From contig JAEWRI010000036.1 of assembly GCA_023460085.1 (NCBI GenBank), positions 62,001 through 126,000 on the forward strand: DNA of 64,000 nt, read 5' to 3'. Under the pieces are notes generated by a model, which did not search any database, was not told where the DNA came from, and was given only the letters and a program-made list of their open reading frames with translations. The position numbers and the translations under genes were made by a program. The stretch comes from Bacillota bacterium (GTDB taxonomy: Bacteria > Bacillota > Clostridia > Christensenellales > SZUA-584). Positions 30,801 through 39,436 of the stretch are shown here, piece by piece; within the stretch, counting starts at the first letter, position 1; each line of letters opens with the position of its first letter.

Positions 30801-32114
30801 CTTCATCCGCACCGCGCCTATCTCGGTGATGCCGCACTTCTTGGGATTAAGGCCGGTGGTCTCAAGGTCGAACACCACGTATTCGTCGGCGAACTCCTCG
30901 CGGTACGCGTCGCCGGTATCGTCTATCATGTAGGCTTCCATGCCGTAGATGACCTTGATGCCGCACTTTTTGGCCATGTCGAACGCGCGCGGAAACGCCT
31001 GCACCACGCCGTGATCCGTGATGGCGACGGCCTCGTGCCCGAACTCCGCGGCGCGCTTTACGGCGTCGGCTTCGTCCGCCACGGCGTCCAGCGCGCTCAT
31101 GTTGGTGTGCAGATGCAGCTCCACGCGCTTCTCCTCCGCCTCGTCCGTGCGCTTCGCGGCCTTGGTTTCCTCCACGCATTTCACCGACAGCACGACCTCG
31201 CGCGAGTACGCGTCGTAGCCCGCCACGCCCGCAGCGCGCACCGCGGGCGCGTCCTTCAGGCGCTTGAGTATGTCCTCGCACTGCTCGCGCGGCACGAAGG
31301 CCTTGCATGTAATCGTGGAGGTAAGGTCTGTCACGCCGAACACCACGATGGATTTCTTTCCCCGCGTCTCGTTCTTAATATCGAAGGATTTGATGTCTAC
31401 GACGCCGCCCTGCACGGCGCACAGCCCCGTCGTCTCCGCGATGTCGCGCACGGGCAGCAGCTCCGCATCCGTCTTGCGCCCGAAGATGAGGGGGCCTTTT
31501 TCTCCGGCGGGCTTCTTCTCCTCCGCCTTTTTGGCGGCGGGCTTCTTTTCGGCGGGCGGTTTCTCCGCCTTGGGCGTTTTCTCGGCTTTGGGCGCGGCGG
31601 ACGGCGCTTCCAGCTTGTCCGGTTTCGGGGCGCGCAGCGGACGAAGGTCCCGCACGTTGCCCACCGTAACGCGCACCGCCAGCTTCACGCCGAAGCAGCG
31701 CTTCATATATCCCGATATGTAATCGCCCAGACCCGTGTCCGTAAACAGCTCCTTGCCGAAGTTCTCCGCGAAGTGAATGTGCAGCGTGCCGCCCTCCACG
31801 CGGATTTCCGCGCGCTGCAAAAACGGCGCGATGGCCCGGTCCTTCGCGCAGAGCAGCGCCCGCGCGTGCTGCGCCATGTCCTCCGGGCTCATTTCCCCGC
31901 GGTACGCGATGGCCGGGTGCGCGTTGCCGCCCAGCGTGCTCTGCACAAAGCGCTCGATTTCAAGGTACACCTGCGGCGGCAGCGGCGCGCTTTCAAACCG
32001 CGCGAAATACGCGCCCTTCTTCGTGTCATGCTGGATTTTGATGAAGCGCAGCTCCAGGCTGTCGTCCACGCGCACGCTGCTTTTCAGCGCGCTGAAAAAG
32101 TCCCCCTGCTTCAA
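27864..32114 (-). CDS. polC: DNA polymerase III subunit alpha, Gram-positive type PolC
   Basis: 1416 residues, normal for PolC. The order is an N-terminal domain with a Lys/Ala/Pro-rich linker (about 160-210, EKPPAEKKPAAKKAEEKK), an OB fold, PHP (ELHLHTNMSALDAV near 333), the inserted 3'-5' exonuclease (YVVFDLETTGL near 420, through HRALDDAEATAKL), then the polymerase core (GSRGSVGSS, PDIDLNFSGEYQ) and the C-terminal helix-hairpin-helix region. It is the replicative polymerase. The start is TTG 32114, with GGAGGG just ahead. In related genomes it directly follows ispG; here 2.2 kb of repeats intervene. Confidence 0.97.
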   Translation of the reverse strand: MKQGDFFSALKSSVRVDDSLELRFIKIQHDTKKGAYFARFESAPLPPQVYLEIERFVQSTLGGNAHPAIAYRGEMSPEDMAQHARALLCAKDRAIAPFLQRAEIRVEGGTLHIHFAENFGKELFTDTGLGDYISGYMKRCFGVKLAVRVTVGNVRDLRPLRAPKPDKLEAPSAAPKAEKTPKAEKPPAEKKPAAKKAEEKKPAGEKGPLIFGRKTDAELLPVRDIAETTGLCAVQGGVVDIKSFDIKNETRGKKSIVVFGVTDLTSTITCKAFVPREQCEDILKRLKDAPAVRAAGVAGYDAYSREVVLSVKCVEETKAAKRTDEAEEKRVELHLHTNMSALDAVADEADAVKRAAEFGHEAVAITDHGVVQAFPRAFDMAKKCGIKVIYGMEAYMIDDTGDAYREEFADEYVVFDLETTGLNPKKCGITEIGAVRMKGGEIVDTFNTFVDPGMPISAEITAKTGITDEMVKGAPGAGEAIARFKAFAGDTHLAAHNASFDLSFIYEHGENYGVRVDNPCLDTLWLFKRTLPGHRSYSLGKFAADFGIEFRHHRALDDAEATAKLMKICMDAAKSEPEALPSVDEKTLPVYHIVLLCRNSTGLRNLYELVSDSHMHHFYRRPRVLKSLLTARREGLILGSACEQGELVQAILRYASDGELKHIAAFYDYLEVQPDGNNMFMVREGRLRGVEDVRDITRRIVRLGEETDKPVAATCDVHFLEPQDEYFRRILMHGQGFSDADNQAPLYFRTTAEMLAEFRYLGEEKAKEVVVDVPRAIAAQVEKIQLLPDDTAMPTIENSAEKLERMCWENAKAMYGDPLPKIVDDRLTYELDNIIKHGYDVLYYIAYELVSHSLGDGYLVGSRGSVGSSLAATMAGITEVNGLPPHYVCPNCKHSDFDVDTEAYATGPDLPAKYCPVCGTPYRRDGYGIPFATFLGIDADKVPDIDLNFSGEYQPRAHEFILDFFGHDHVFRAGTISSVKDQTAYGFVKNYLQEKGMVASRAEVDRLTRGVSGTKRTTGQHPGGLVILPKERDIHEFTPIQYPANDEGSGSVTTHFNFNSLHDRLIKLDILGHDDPTALHMLEELTGIDPKSIPINDADTLSLFSSLKALELKPEQILGTEVGSLGIPEFGTKFVRQILVETSPTTIGELVRIAGLSHGTDVWLNNAHDLIQNGTATLRQVICTRDDIMNHLVSKGMDARMSFFIMESVRKGKGLKDEWEQAMREAGVADWFIDSCKKIKYMFPRAHSVAYVMMSLRIAFFKVHYPQAFYATYFSVRADNLDAQYLHSAETVRMRLAQIEAKGKAATAIEAGQQTILEVALEMIERGIDFLPCDLYRSDASRCVIEEQGLRLPFTALAGTGESAAKGIVKARQQGEFVSVEELKKRAGISSAVITKLEEAGCLEGMVKSSQLSIFD

Positions 32115-32204
32115 AGCGCCCTCCGATGGTCATTGTAAAATATGTGAGCGGCCCAGCGCTTTCAGGCGTCAGCCGCGTACCCGTTCAGGCTCAATCGTAT
32201 ATGC

Positions 32205-33180
32205 TGTACCTTTGCCCGCCCACTCCGCAGGGCGCGGATGATGTGCCCTACGGATGCCTATACGCGCCGAGCGCAGCCCCCACCGCCGCAGAACCTTCCG
32301 CATCGTAAACCGCCCACTCCGTAGGGCGCGTATATATGCCCTATGGGTATCCCATACGCGCCGAGCGCAGCCTCACCGCCGCAGAACCCTCCGCATCGCC
32401 AAACATACGCGCCGCAAACCGCTAACTCCGTAGGGCGCGGACTCCTGTACGCGCCGTGCTAACGCCACGAATTGCATAAACTCTTTTCTTTAGCCGATAC
32501 GCGGGTTCGCTGGACCCATTCCTTCTCCGAAAAGCCGCCGCTTTATTCGGCGCGTCCGGGAGGCCGCGCCCTACGGCCTAGGAGCAACATCAACATTTGA
32601 ATCTTTTTCCGCTAACTCCGTAGGGCGCGAATATGTGCCCTACGGGTATCCTATACGCGCCGTGCAGCGCCCCACGAATTACACAAACTCTTTTCTTCAG
32701 ACGATACGCGGGTTCGCTGTTCCCTTCCCTCTCCGAAAAACCGCCGGTTTATTCGGCGCGTCCGGGAGGCCGCGCCCTACGGGGCCAGAGCATAATCAGC
32801 ATCTGAATCTTTTTCCGCTAACTCCGTAGGGCGCGAATAAGTGCCCTCGGGTATCCTATACGCGCCGAGCAGCGCCCCACGAATCGCATGAACTCTTTTC
32901 TTCAGCCGATACCCGGGTTCGCTGGCCTCATTGCTTCTACGGAAAGCCGCTGGTCAATCGGCGCGTCCGGGAGGCCGCGCCCTACGGCCTAGGAGCAACA
33001 TCAACATTTGAATCTTTTTCCGTCCACTCCGTTGGGCGCGAATAAGTGCCCTTCGGGTATCCTATACGCGCCGTGCGAAGCCCCACCACCGTATAACCCT
33101 CCGCATCGTAGACCGCTAACTCCGTAGGGCGCGTATATATGCCCTATGGGTATCCCATACGCGCCGAGCGCTGGCCCGTT
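32205..33180. repeat. REP-like repeat array, first block (polC side)
   Basis: Seven copies of a short inverted-repeat module starting ACTCCGTAGGGCGCG and closing near ATACGCGCCG. Three of them extend into tandem long units of about 190-206 bp (32421-32610, 32611-32816, 32817-33021). The long units also hold a conserved 'CGATACGCGGGTTCGCTG' stretch and a second palindrome GGCGCGTCCGGG...CGCGCCCTACG. Short and long forms alternate, as in REP/BIME elements. No open frame of note lies in it. Confidence 0.85.
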
Positions 33181-33202
33181 ACGTAAGCCGCCGTCGCCGC
33201 GT

Positions 33203-33709
33203 TCAAACGGGACGGTGGTATTCGTCCTCCGCCCACCTGGCCGGATTGCCGTCGATGTATTCCCACCGCACCCGGCAATCCTGCTCGTCCCGGACGATGT
33301 GATCGTAATATCCCGCCTGCCAGAGCTCCGCACCGCTCACCCTGTTGGTGTACCGCTTCAGGGATGACACAAACTTCGGTATCGCAGCCTCCGTGTTCCG
33401 ATTCGCGCAGCCGGAAACGCCACCTTCTTGTACATTAACCCTCGCCAGCAAGTGTACATGATTCGGCATGATCACGTGGTGTTCCACCGTCAGGTTCGGG
33501 TTGTTTTGATTGGTGTATGATATCGCATCTTCAACGGATTGTCCATAAGCCGTCAGTTCGATAAGCGGCGCGTCAAGGATGCCGCGCCCTACGATTTGAG
33601 AAAATATCGGCTGCTTATCTTTGGATCACAGCGTCAAGAAATAGACGCCGTTGCCGCTGTAATCATACCCTTCCAGCCTCATTCGCTTCCGCTTCGGAAG
33701 TTCCATCAT
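33203..33709 (-). pseudogene. REP-associated tyrosine transposase (RAYT, Y1/IS200-like), broken by one stop codon
   Basis: From ATG 33709 the frame reads MMELPKRKRMRLEGYDYSG...VYFLTL, then a single TGA, then continues in frame with SKDKQPIFSQIVGRG and the diagnostic EHHVIMPNHVHLL (the HUH site), a KRYTNRVSG segment with a candidate catalytic Tyr, and WQAGYYDHIVRDEQD...YIDGNPARWAEDEYH. At about 169 codons it is full length. The stop replaces what is usually a Cys in TVCSKDRQP-type motifs, a one-base change. RAYTs move or maintain REP elements; here one sits inside a REP array. Part of its coding sequence (33556-33600) is itself a copy of the repeat. Confidence 0.85.
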
Positions 33710-33744
33710 ACACCCCCGCGCAAACGATTAATCGTCTATATAAT

Positions 33745-34275
33745 CGCCATCCCGTAGGGCGTGGATATGTGCCCTATGGGTATCCTATACGCGCCGAGGC
33801 AGCCCCACCACCGCAGAACCTTCCGCATCGTAAACCGCCCACCCCGTAGGGCGCGAATTCCTATACGCGCCGAGGCAGCCCCACCACCGCAGAACTTTCC
33901 GCATCATAAACCGCTAACTCCGTAGGACGCGGATATGTGCCCTATGGGTATCCTATACGCGCCGTGCTAACGCCACGAATTGCATAAACTCTTTTCTTCA
34001 GCCGATACGCGGGTTCGCTGACCTTATTGCTTCTACGGAAAGCCGCTGGTCAATCGGCGCGTCCGGGAGGCCGCGCCCTACGGCCTCGGAGCATCATCAA
34101 CCATTTGAATCTTTTTTCGCCTACCCCGTAGGGCGCGGATATGTGCCCTATGGGTATCCTATACGCGCCGAGCGCAGCCTCACCGCCGCAGAACCCTCCG
34201 CATCGTAAACCGCCCACTCCGCAGGGCACGTATATATGCTCAGCATGGGTGTCGCCGGACGCGCCGAATCACAAC
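33745..34275. repeat. REP-like repeat array, second block (ispG side)
   Basis: Five further copies of the TAGGGCGCG...ACGCGCC module, including one long unit (33913-34118) nearly identical to those of the first block. The array ends about 40 bp before the ispG stop. Together with the RAYT pseudogene it fills the whole gap between ispG and polC. Confidence 0.85.
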
Positions 34276-34317
34276 TCCGTTCACTTCAAAAGCGCTGTCT
34301 GGAAATATCGATCCGAA

Positions 34318-35364
34318 TTAAAAATGCGCAATCACGTATTGTTCGAATTGTGTGAAAATGTCGGCCTCGCTGCCTGTGCAGACGAGCCTGCCCTTGGCGA
34401 ACAGCGCGGCCTTGCCGTCGCCGCCGCCCGCGATGCCGATATCGGCATGCTTGGCTTCGCCCGGGCCGTTCACCACGCACCCCATCACCGCCGCGACGAT
34501 GGGCTTGTCCAGCCGGACGAGCAGCGCCTCCACACGGCGCGAAAGCGCGGCCACGTCGATGCCGGTGCGCGCGCACGTCGGGCAGCTCACCACCTCGGGA
34601 TAGAACGTCCGCACGCCGCACGCCTGCAGTATGCGCCGCGCCGCGCCGACTTCCTGCACCGGATCGCCGGTGACGGAAACGCGCACGGTGTCGCCGATGC
34701 CGCCCAGCAGCAGCGCGCCGAGGCCCGCCGCGGATTTTACGATGGCGTTCTCGTACGTGCCCGCCTCGGTGACGCCGATGTGCAGCGGAGCGTCGCACTG
34801 TGCCGCAAACAACTGGTTGGCCTCCACGCACGCGGGCACGGAGGAAGACTTGATGGACACCACGACGCGATCAAAGCCCATGCCGTATACGCGCCGCGTC
34901 CAGGCAAGCGCGCTCTCGGCCAGCGCCTGCGGCGTCGGCCCGCCGTGCTTTTTCAGCAGCTCCGGCTCCAGCGAGCCCGCGTTGACGCCCACGCGCAGCG
35001 CGGCTCCGTGCTGCTTCGCGCAGTCCACCACGCGCTCCAGAGAGCCGCGCAGGTTGCCGGGGTTGATGCGCACCTTGTCCGCGCCGCTTTCGATGGCAAG
35101 CTCCGCCAGAGCGGAATCGAAATGGACATCCGCAATCAGCGGCACGCGCATCGCGTCCTTCAGCTCCCGAAAGGCGGGCGCGCAGGCACGCGAATAGAAC
35201 GCGCAGCGCACGGCCTCGCACCCCGCGTTTACCAGCGCCGAAACCTGGGCCGCCGTCGCCTGCGCGTCGGCGGTGTCCGTAGTCGTCATAGATTGAATAA
35301 GCACGTCCGCGCCGCCGCCGATGAAAACGGGGCCGACGGGAACGCGCCGTGTGGGCTTTCTCAT
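34318..35364 (-). CDS. ispG: (E)-4-hydroxy-3-methylbut-2-enyl-diphosphate synthase
   Basis: 348 residues from ATG 35364, overlapping the rseP stop (TGATG). IQSMTTTDTADAQAT, IADVHFDSALA and IRINPGN-like VRINPGNLRG form the TIM barrel. The 4Fe-4S cysteines appear in SCPTCARTGID and MGCVVNGPGEAKHADIGIAGGG. It catalyses the penultimate MEP-pathway step. Dxr is encoded two genes upstream in the same cluster. Confidence 0.96.
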   Translation of the reverse strand: MRKPTRRVPVGPVFIGGGADVLIQSMTTTDTADAQATAAQVSALVNAGCEAVRCAFYSRACAPAFRELKDAMRVPLIADVHFDSALAELAIESGADKVRINPGNLRGSLERVVDCAKQHGAALRVGVNAGSLEPELLKKHGGPTPQALAESALAWTRRVYGMGFDRVVVSIKSSSVPACVEANQLFAAQCDAPLHIGVTEAGTYENAIVKSAAGLGALLLGGIGDTVRVSVTGDPVQEVGAARRILQACGVRTFYPEVVSCPTCARTGIDVAALSRRVEALLVRLDKPIVAAVMGCVVNGPGEAKHADIGIAGGGDGKAALFAKGRLVCTGSEADIFTQFEQYVIAHF

Positions 35365-36410
35365 CAACCGAAGCCCCGCGCAAAGTCCTGATAGATAAAG
35401 AATATGGCGAGCACAATGAGCAGCGCGAACCCGATGAAGTGGATCATCCCCTCCACGTTGCGCGGCACCGGCTTCTTGAAGATTTTCTCAATAGCGATGA
35501 ACACGAGGCGTCCCCCGTCCAGCGCGGGCAGCGGCAGCAGGTTGAACACCGCCAGCGACACGCCGATGACCACGCCGATGCGCAGCACATTCTCCAGACT
35601 GCTGCGGATGGCCTCGCTTAAAAGCGCCGTCACATAGACGATGCTGCCGACATTGGACGTGTCGCCCGTCTGGAATATGGACAGCAGCGCCGCCAGCGTC
35701 CCCTGCACCAGCAGGAACATCCACTTGAAGGCCAGCCCGATGGCCTCGAAGAAGCCGAACTTCACGCGCTCCTGCCCGAAGCTGGAGATGCCGACCATAT
35801 AGCGGTTGTAGGTGGTGTCGCCGATGGACTCGTAATAGCGGTACGGAATTTCGAAGGATAGTATCTGTCCGTCGCGGTCGACGGTGATGGGCATCATCTT
35901 GTAGTCCGCGGCGGCGATGGCGGAATCCAGCTCCATGGAGAAGTCGAACTTCACACCGTTCATTTCCAGTATGACGTCGCCGGGCTGCAGGCCCGCTTCC
36001 TGCGCGGGGCTGCCGTCCAGTACCGTGCCGACGGTGGGCAGGTAATCGCCGAAGGAGCAGAGCATCACCACGGTGAGCAGCAGCGCAAACACAATGTTGT
36101 ATACCGGCCCGGCCGCGATGGTCAGCGCGCGCCGTCCCGCGGGCTGGTTGTTGAAGGCCAGCTTCTCGTCGCTGTCCTCGTCCTCGCCGTAGAACTTGGT
36201 ATATCCGCCCAGCGGCAGCCAGCGTATGGAATATTTGATATCGTTTTTAAACCAGCTTTTGATTTTCGGGCCAAAGCCGACGGCAAACTCAGTGATTTTG
36301 ATTTTGCACGCGCGCCCGATGCTGTAGTGGCCAAATTCATGCACCATGATAATGATGCCGATGACCAGTATTGCGCCGATGACGCTGATGATGGTGACGA
36401 CAACGTTCAA
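35364..36410 (-). CDS. rseP: Site-2 intramembrane zinc metalloprotease RseP
   Basis: About 348 residues. HEFGH at residues 24-28 lies in the first TM helix; a PDZ domain (QEAGLQPGDVILEMNGV) follows; NLLPLPALDGGRL with the third zinc ligand is in a later helix. The family cleaves anti-sigma factors and cleaved signal peptides. I prefer TTG 36410 because AAGGAGG is 7 nt ahead; the in-frame GTG at 36416 would leave only one nt. It sits between dxr and ispG as usual. Confidence 0.94.
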   Translation of the reverse strand: MNVVVTIISVIGAILVIGIIIMVHEFGHYSIGRACKIKITEFAVGFGPKIKSWFKNDIKYSIRWLPLGGYTKFYGEDEDSDEKLAFNNQPAGRRALTIAAGPVYNIVFALLLTVVMLCSFGDYLPTVGTVLDGSPAQEAGLQPGDVILEMNGVKFDFSMELDSAIAAADYKMMPITVDRDGQILSFEIPYRYYESIGDTTYNRYMVGISSFGQERVKFGFFEAIGLAFKWMFLLVQGTLAALLSIFQTGDTSNVGSIVYVTALLSEAIRSSLENVLRIGVVIGVSLAVFNLLPLPALDGGRLVFIAIEKIFKKPVPRNVEGMIHFIGFALLIVLAIFFIYQDFARGFG

Positions 36411-36468
36411 GCTCACGCCTCCTTTTTATCCATTATATCATAAGGGCGGCGTCAAAATACGTACAAAG

Positions 36469-37611
36469 TTAAAAATGGTTGTAAACATATTCTTTCACCT
36501 GTGTATCCGTAGTGTATATCTCCAGCAGCGTTTCGCCCGGCAGCTGGGCGAATTTGTCCATCGCGCGCGCCACGCTCTTCTCGATATCGCCGAACGCGAT
36601 GCGCTTTTCCAGGAACAGATCCACCGCGGCTTCGTTGGCGGCGTTCATAATCAGCGGCATGGAACCGCCCGCCTTCAGCGCGTCCATGGCGTGACGCAGG
36701 CACGGAAACTTCTCCAGGTTGGGCGCTTCAAACGTCAGCTTTCCGATGGCCGCAAAATTGAGATGCCCCACCACGCTGTCCAGCCGTTCTGGATGGCCGA
36801 ACGCGTACTGTATGGGCTGGCGCATGTCCGTCGGGCCCATCTGCGCGATGACCGCGCCGTCGTGGTACTCTATCATGGAATGGATGATGCTCTGCCGGTG
36901 CACCACCACCTCTATCTTTGCCGGGTCCATGTCGAACAGCCAGCGGGACTCGATGATCTCGAGGCCCTTGTTCATGTACGTCGCGCAGTCCACGGTGATT
37001 TTCCGGCCCATGCGCCAGTTGGGGTGGCGCAGCGCCTGCTCCACCGTCGCCTGTTCTATCTGCTCCTTCGTCCAGTCGATGAAGGGGCCGCCCGAGGCCG
37101 TCAGCAGCAGCCGCGATACGCCCGTGGTGTCGGTGCCGTGCAGGCACTGGTAGATGGCGCACAGCTCGCTGTCCACCGGGAACATCTCGGACCGGCTGGA
37201 TTTCAGTTTCTCGCGCACGATATGCCCGCCGCACACCAGCGACTCCTTATTGGCCAGCGCGACGTTGATGTCGTTGTCGAGGCACTCCATCAGCGGCGGA
37301 AGCCCCGCGATACCCACCACCGCAATCAGCACGATGTCGGGCTCGCCGAAGCGGCACGACTCCAGCAGCGCGCGGATGCCGTAGCCCACCTGCGTTCCCT
37401 TGGGCAGGCTGCGCTCGAAATCCGCGTCTCCGCCCGTGCCCGTCAGCCCCACGTAACCCACGCCGAATTCCTTCGCCAGCGCCGCCAGCTCGCCGCTGCT
37501 CTGATGCGCCGTCATCGCGGTGACGCGGAAGCGTTCCCTGTCCTTGCTTATGATATCCAGCGCCTGCCGCCCGATGGAGCCGGTTGCGCCGAGAATCGCA
37601 ATTTTCTTCAT
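36469..37611 (-). CDS. dxr: 1-deoxy-D-xylulose-5-phosphate reductoisomerase
   Basis: 380 residues. The NADPH-binding loop is KIAILGATGSIGRQAL, with NKESLVCGG and TASGGPFIDW as substrate and metal-site motifs. It commits DXP to the MEP isoprenoid route. AAGGAGA lies ahead of ATG 37611, within the uppS-cdsA-dxr-rseP-ispG operon; the pathway supplies undecaprenyl precursor for UppS. Confidence 0.97.
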   Translation of the reverse strand: MKKIAILGATGSIGRQALDIISKDRERFRVTAMTAHQSSGELAALAKEFGVGYVGLTGTGGDADFERSLPKGTQVGYGIRALLESCRFGEPDIVLIAVVGIAGLPPLMECLDNDINVALANKESLVCGGHIVREKLKSSRSEMFPVDSELCAIYQCLHGTDTTGVSRLLLTASGGPFIDWTKEQIEQATVEQALRHPNWRMGRKITVDCATYMNKGLEIIESRWLFDMDPAKIEVVVHRQSIIHSMIEYHDGAVIAQMGPTDMRQPIQYAFGHPERLDSVVGHLNFAAIGKLTFEAPNLEKFPCLRHAMDALKAGGSMPLIMNAANEAAVDLFLEKRIAFGDIEKSVARAMDKFAQLPGETLLEIYTTDTQVKEYVYNHF

Positions 37612-37620
37612 CTGTCTCCT

Positions 37621-38475
37621 TCAAATCAAGAAAAATATGTAATAAAAAGCGCAGACGATCGGGCTGATGAATATGGCGCTGTCGAGCCTGTCCATCGCGC
37701 CGCCGTGCGCGCCCATGATATTGCCGTAGTCTTTGATGCCGAACTGCCGCTTGACGATGGACGCCGTAAGGTCGCCCACCTGAGAGAGTATCGACAGCAG
37801 CACGCCCAGTATCGCGTAGAGTATGATAGGACGCCGCAACGCGCCCGGAGGCAGTATGAACTCCTGAAACAGCACGCCCGCCAGCAGCACGCCCAGCGCG
37901 CCGAACACCGCGCCGATGATCGCGCCCTCCACCGTCTTCTTGGGGCTGATGGCGGGGGCCAGCTTGTGCCTGCCCATCAGCATGCCGCCGAAGTACGCGA
38001 AGGTATCCGTCAGCGACGCCCCGATAAACACGAGGAGGAAAAGAAACCGCGCGTAGATGTGCTCCGGAATGCACAGTATGGCGAGCATAAACGCGTAGAA
38101 GAAGCCGGGATAGATGAGCGCGTACACCGTGCGGATTCCGTCCTCCGCCTTGCGCCCCGTGATGACGAGTATCAGGAATATGGCCATCACCGCCAGCACC
38201 ATCATCGCGCAAAGCGCCCAGAAGCCGCCGCCGAAACGCCACCAGCCTCCCACATACTCGTAGGCGGGCCATATCAGCACGGAATACAGATACGCCACCG
38301 ACTTCACGGGCTTCGCGCCGTCGGCGGACATCGCCTTGATCATCTCGTGCATGCAAAGCAGGCCTATCAGAGAAACCACGATACGCCCGAAATAATCCCC
38401 CACCACACCCGGAAGAAACACCACGCAGGCCAGCAGCCCCAGCGCAGGGATCGCAAACAAAATTCGTTTCAGCAA
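37621..38475 (-). CDS. cdsA: Phosphatidate cytidylyltransferase
   Basis: 284 residues, rich in hydrophobic helices (about eight). The family signature near the C-terminus is SQVGDLTASIVKRQFGIKD followed by MGAHGGAMDRLDS. The enzyme makes CDP-diacylglycerol for phospholipid synthesis at the membrane. It lies between uppS and dxr, 9 nt from dxr. Confidence 0.96.
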   Translation of the reverse strand: MLKRILFAIPALGLLACVVFLPGVVGDYFGRIVVSLIGLLCMHEMIKAMSADGAKPVKSVAYLYSVLIWPAYEYVGGWWRFGGGFWALCAMMVLAVMAIFLILVITGRKAEDGIRTVYALIYPGFFYAFMLAILCIPEHIYARFLFLLVFIGASLTDTFAYFGGMLMGRHKLAPAISPKKTVEGAIIGAVFGALGVLLAGVLFQEFILPPGALRRPIILYAILGVLLSILSQVGDLTASIVKRQFGIKDYGNIMGAHGGAMDRLDSAIFISPIVCAFYYIFFLI

Positions 38476-38490
38476 AGCATGTCCCTTCTT

Positions 38491-39231
38491 TTATACGCCG
38501 CCGAAGCGCCTGTCCCGCGAGGCAAAATCCGCCAGCGCCATCGCGTACTGTGCTTCGTCGAAATCTGGCCAGAGTGTATCCGTAAAATAAAACTCCGCGT
38601 AGGCAAGCTGGTACAGCAGAAAGTTGCTGATGCGCGCCTCGCCGCTTGTGCGAATCATGAGATCGGGGTCGGGCTGTCCCGCGGTGTCCAGCAGAGAGGA
38701 GATATACGCCTCGTCCACCGCCTGCGGGTCCGTGCCCTGCGTCAGCGCCTTTTTTACCGCGCCCACCAGCTCCTGCCGCCCGCCGTAGTTGATGGCCATG
38801 TTGACGGTGAGGCCGGTGTTGCCGCGCGTCTTCTGTTTGGCATTTTCGATCTCGCGGTACACCTCTGCGGGCAGCCGCGAAACGTCGCCCAGCGTCATGA
38901 TGCGCACGTTCTTTTCGTGCAGCTCATTCAGCTCCCGGCGCATGTATTCCAGCAGCAGCCCCATCAGCGTGGAAACCTCGCCCTCGGGGCGCTTCCAGTT
39001 CTCCGTGGAGAACGCGTACAGCGTCAGGTAGCGGATGCCGATGTCGCTGCTCATGCGGATGACGGTGCGCACGCGCTCCACCCCCGCGCGATGCCCCGCG
39101 CCGCGCGGCAGCAGCCTGCGCTGTGCCCAGCGTCCGTTGCCGTCCATGATGACGGCGACGTGCTGCGGCAGCCGCGTCTTGTCCACGCGCGCGTAGATGT
39201 CCGCGATTCTGTTGTCGGAACGCTTCCCCAA
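38491..39231 (-). CDS. uppS: Undecaprenyl diphosphate synthase (isoprenyl transferase)
   Basis: 246 residues. HVAVIMDGNGRWAQRR carries the catalytic Asp, FSTENWKRP and the C-terminal DLMIRTSGEARISNFLLYQ are the other cis-prenyltransferase signatures. It makes the C55 lipid carrier for peptidoglycan. The start is TTG 39231 with TAGGAG eight nt upstream. Confidence 0.96.
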   Translation of the reverse strand: MGKRSDNRIADIYARVDKTRLPQHVAVIMDGNGRWAQRRLLPRGAGHRAGVERVRTVIRMSSDIGIRYLTLYAFSTENWKRPEGEVSTLMGLLLEYMRRELNELHEKNVRIMTLGDVSRLPAEVYREIENAKQKTRGNTGLTVNMAINYGGRQELVGAVKKALTQGTDPQAVDEAYISSLLDTAGQPDPDLMIRTSGEARISNFLLYQLAYAEFYFTDTLWPDFDEAQYAMALADFASRDRRFGGV

Positions 39232-39241
39232 CGCCTTGCTC

Positions 39242-39436
39242 CTAAACCTTTGTCTTGAATTCGGCGACCGTCATTTCAACGCTATTGTTTCCCAACTCGC
39301 GGATGCGTATAACCCGTACGCTGTCCGCATCCGGAACGCCGCGCGGGCTCGCCGTGACAACGCGCACGACGCGGCGGCCCTGCGCTTCCAGCAGCCGCTG
39401 CGCCTCGCCCGCGTCCATGCCGATAAGAGGCGTCAT
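39242..39436 (-). CDS. Small protein between frr and uppS, 64 residues
   Basis: ATG 39436 overlaps the frr stop (ATGA) and has ATGGAGGT ahead, so translation is coupled. The product begins MTPLIGMDAGEAQRLLEAQG and ends EMTVAEFKTKV. 'GMDAGEAQRLLEAQGRRV' resembles the helix-strand start of a PASTA-type fold, with an 'ADSVRVIRIRELG' strand. No function is known to me. Size, start site and in-operon position make it a real gene. Confidence 0.75.
   Translation of the reverse strand: MTPLIGMDAGEAQRLLEAQGRRVVRVVTASPRGVPDADSVRVIRIRELGNNSVEMTVAEFKTKV

Noticed and set aside
28875..32138. Very long plus-strand open frame opposite polC
   Set aside because: It is the complement of an unambiguous PolC gene; GC-rich codon use keeps stops rare on the other strand. 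Its product is Arg/His/Ala-rich with no domain.
33203..33709. TGA read as an amino acid in the RAYT gene
   Set aside because: TGA ends many intact genes here (relA, the MBL gene before hemZ, frr), so recoding genome-wide is excluded, and a selenocysteine element is not apparent.
32205..34275. CRISPR array
   Set aside because: Repeat units are about 90 or 200 bp, internally palindromic and irregular, without unique spacers of constant length, and there are no cas genes.
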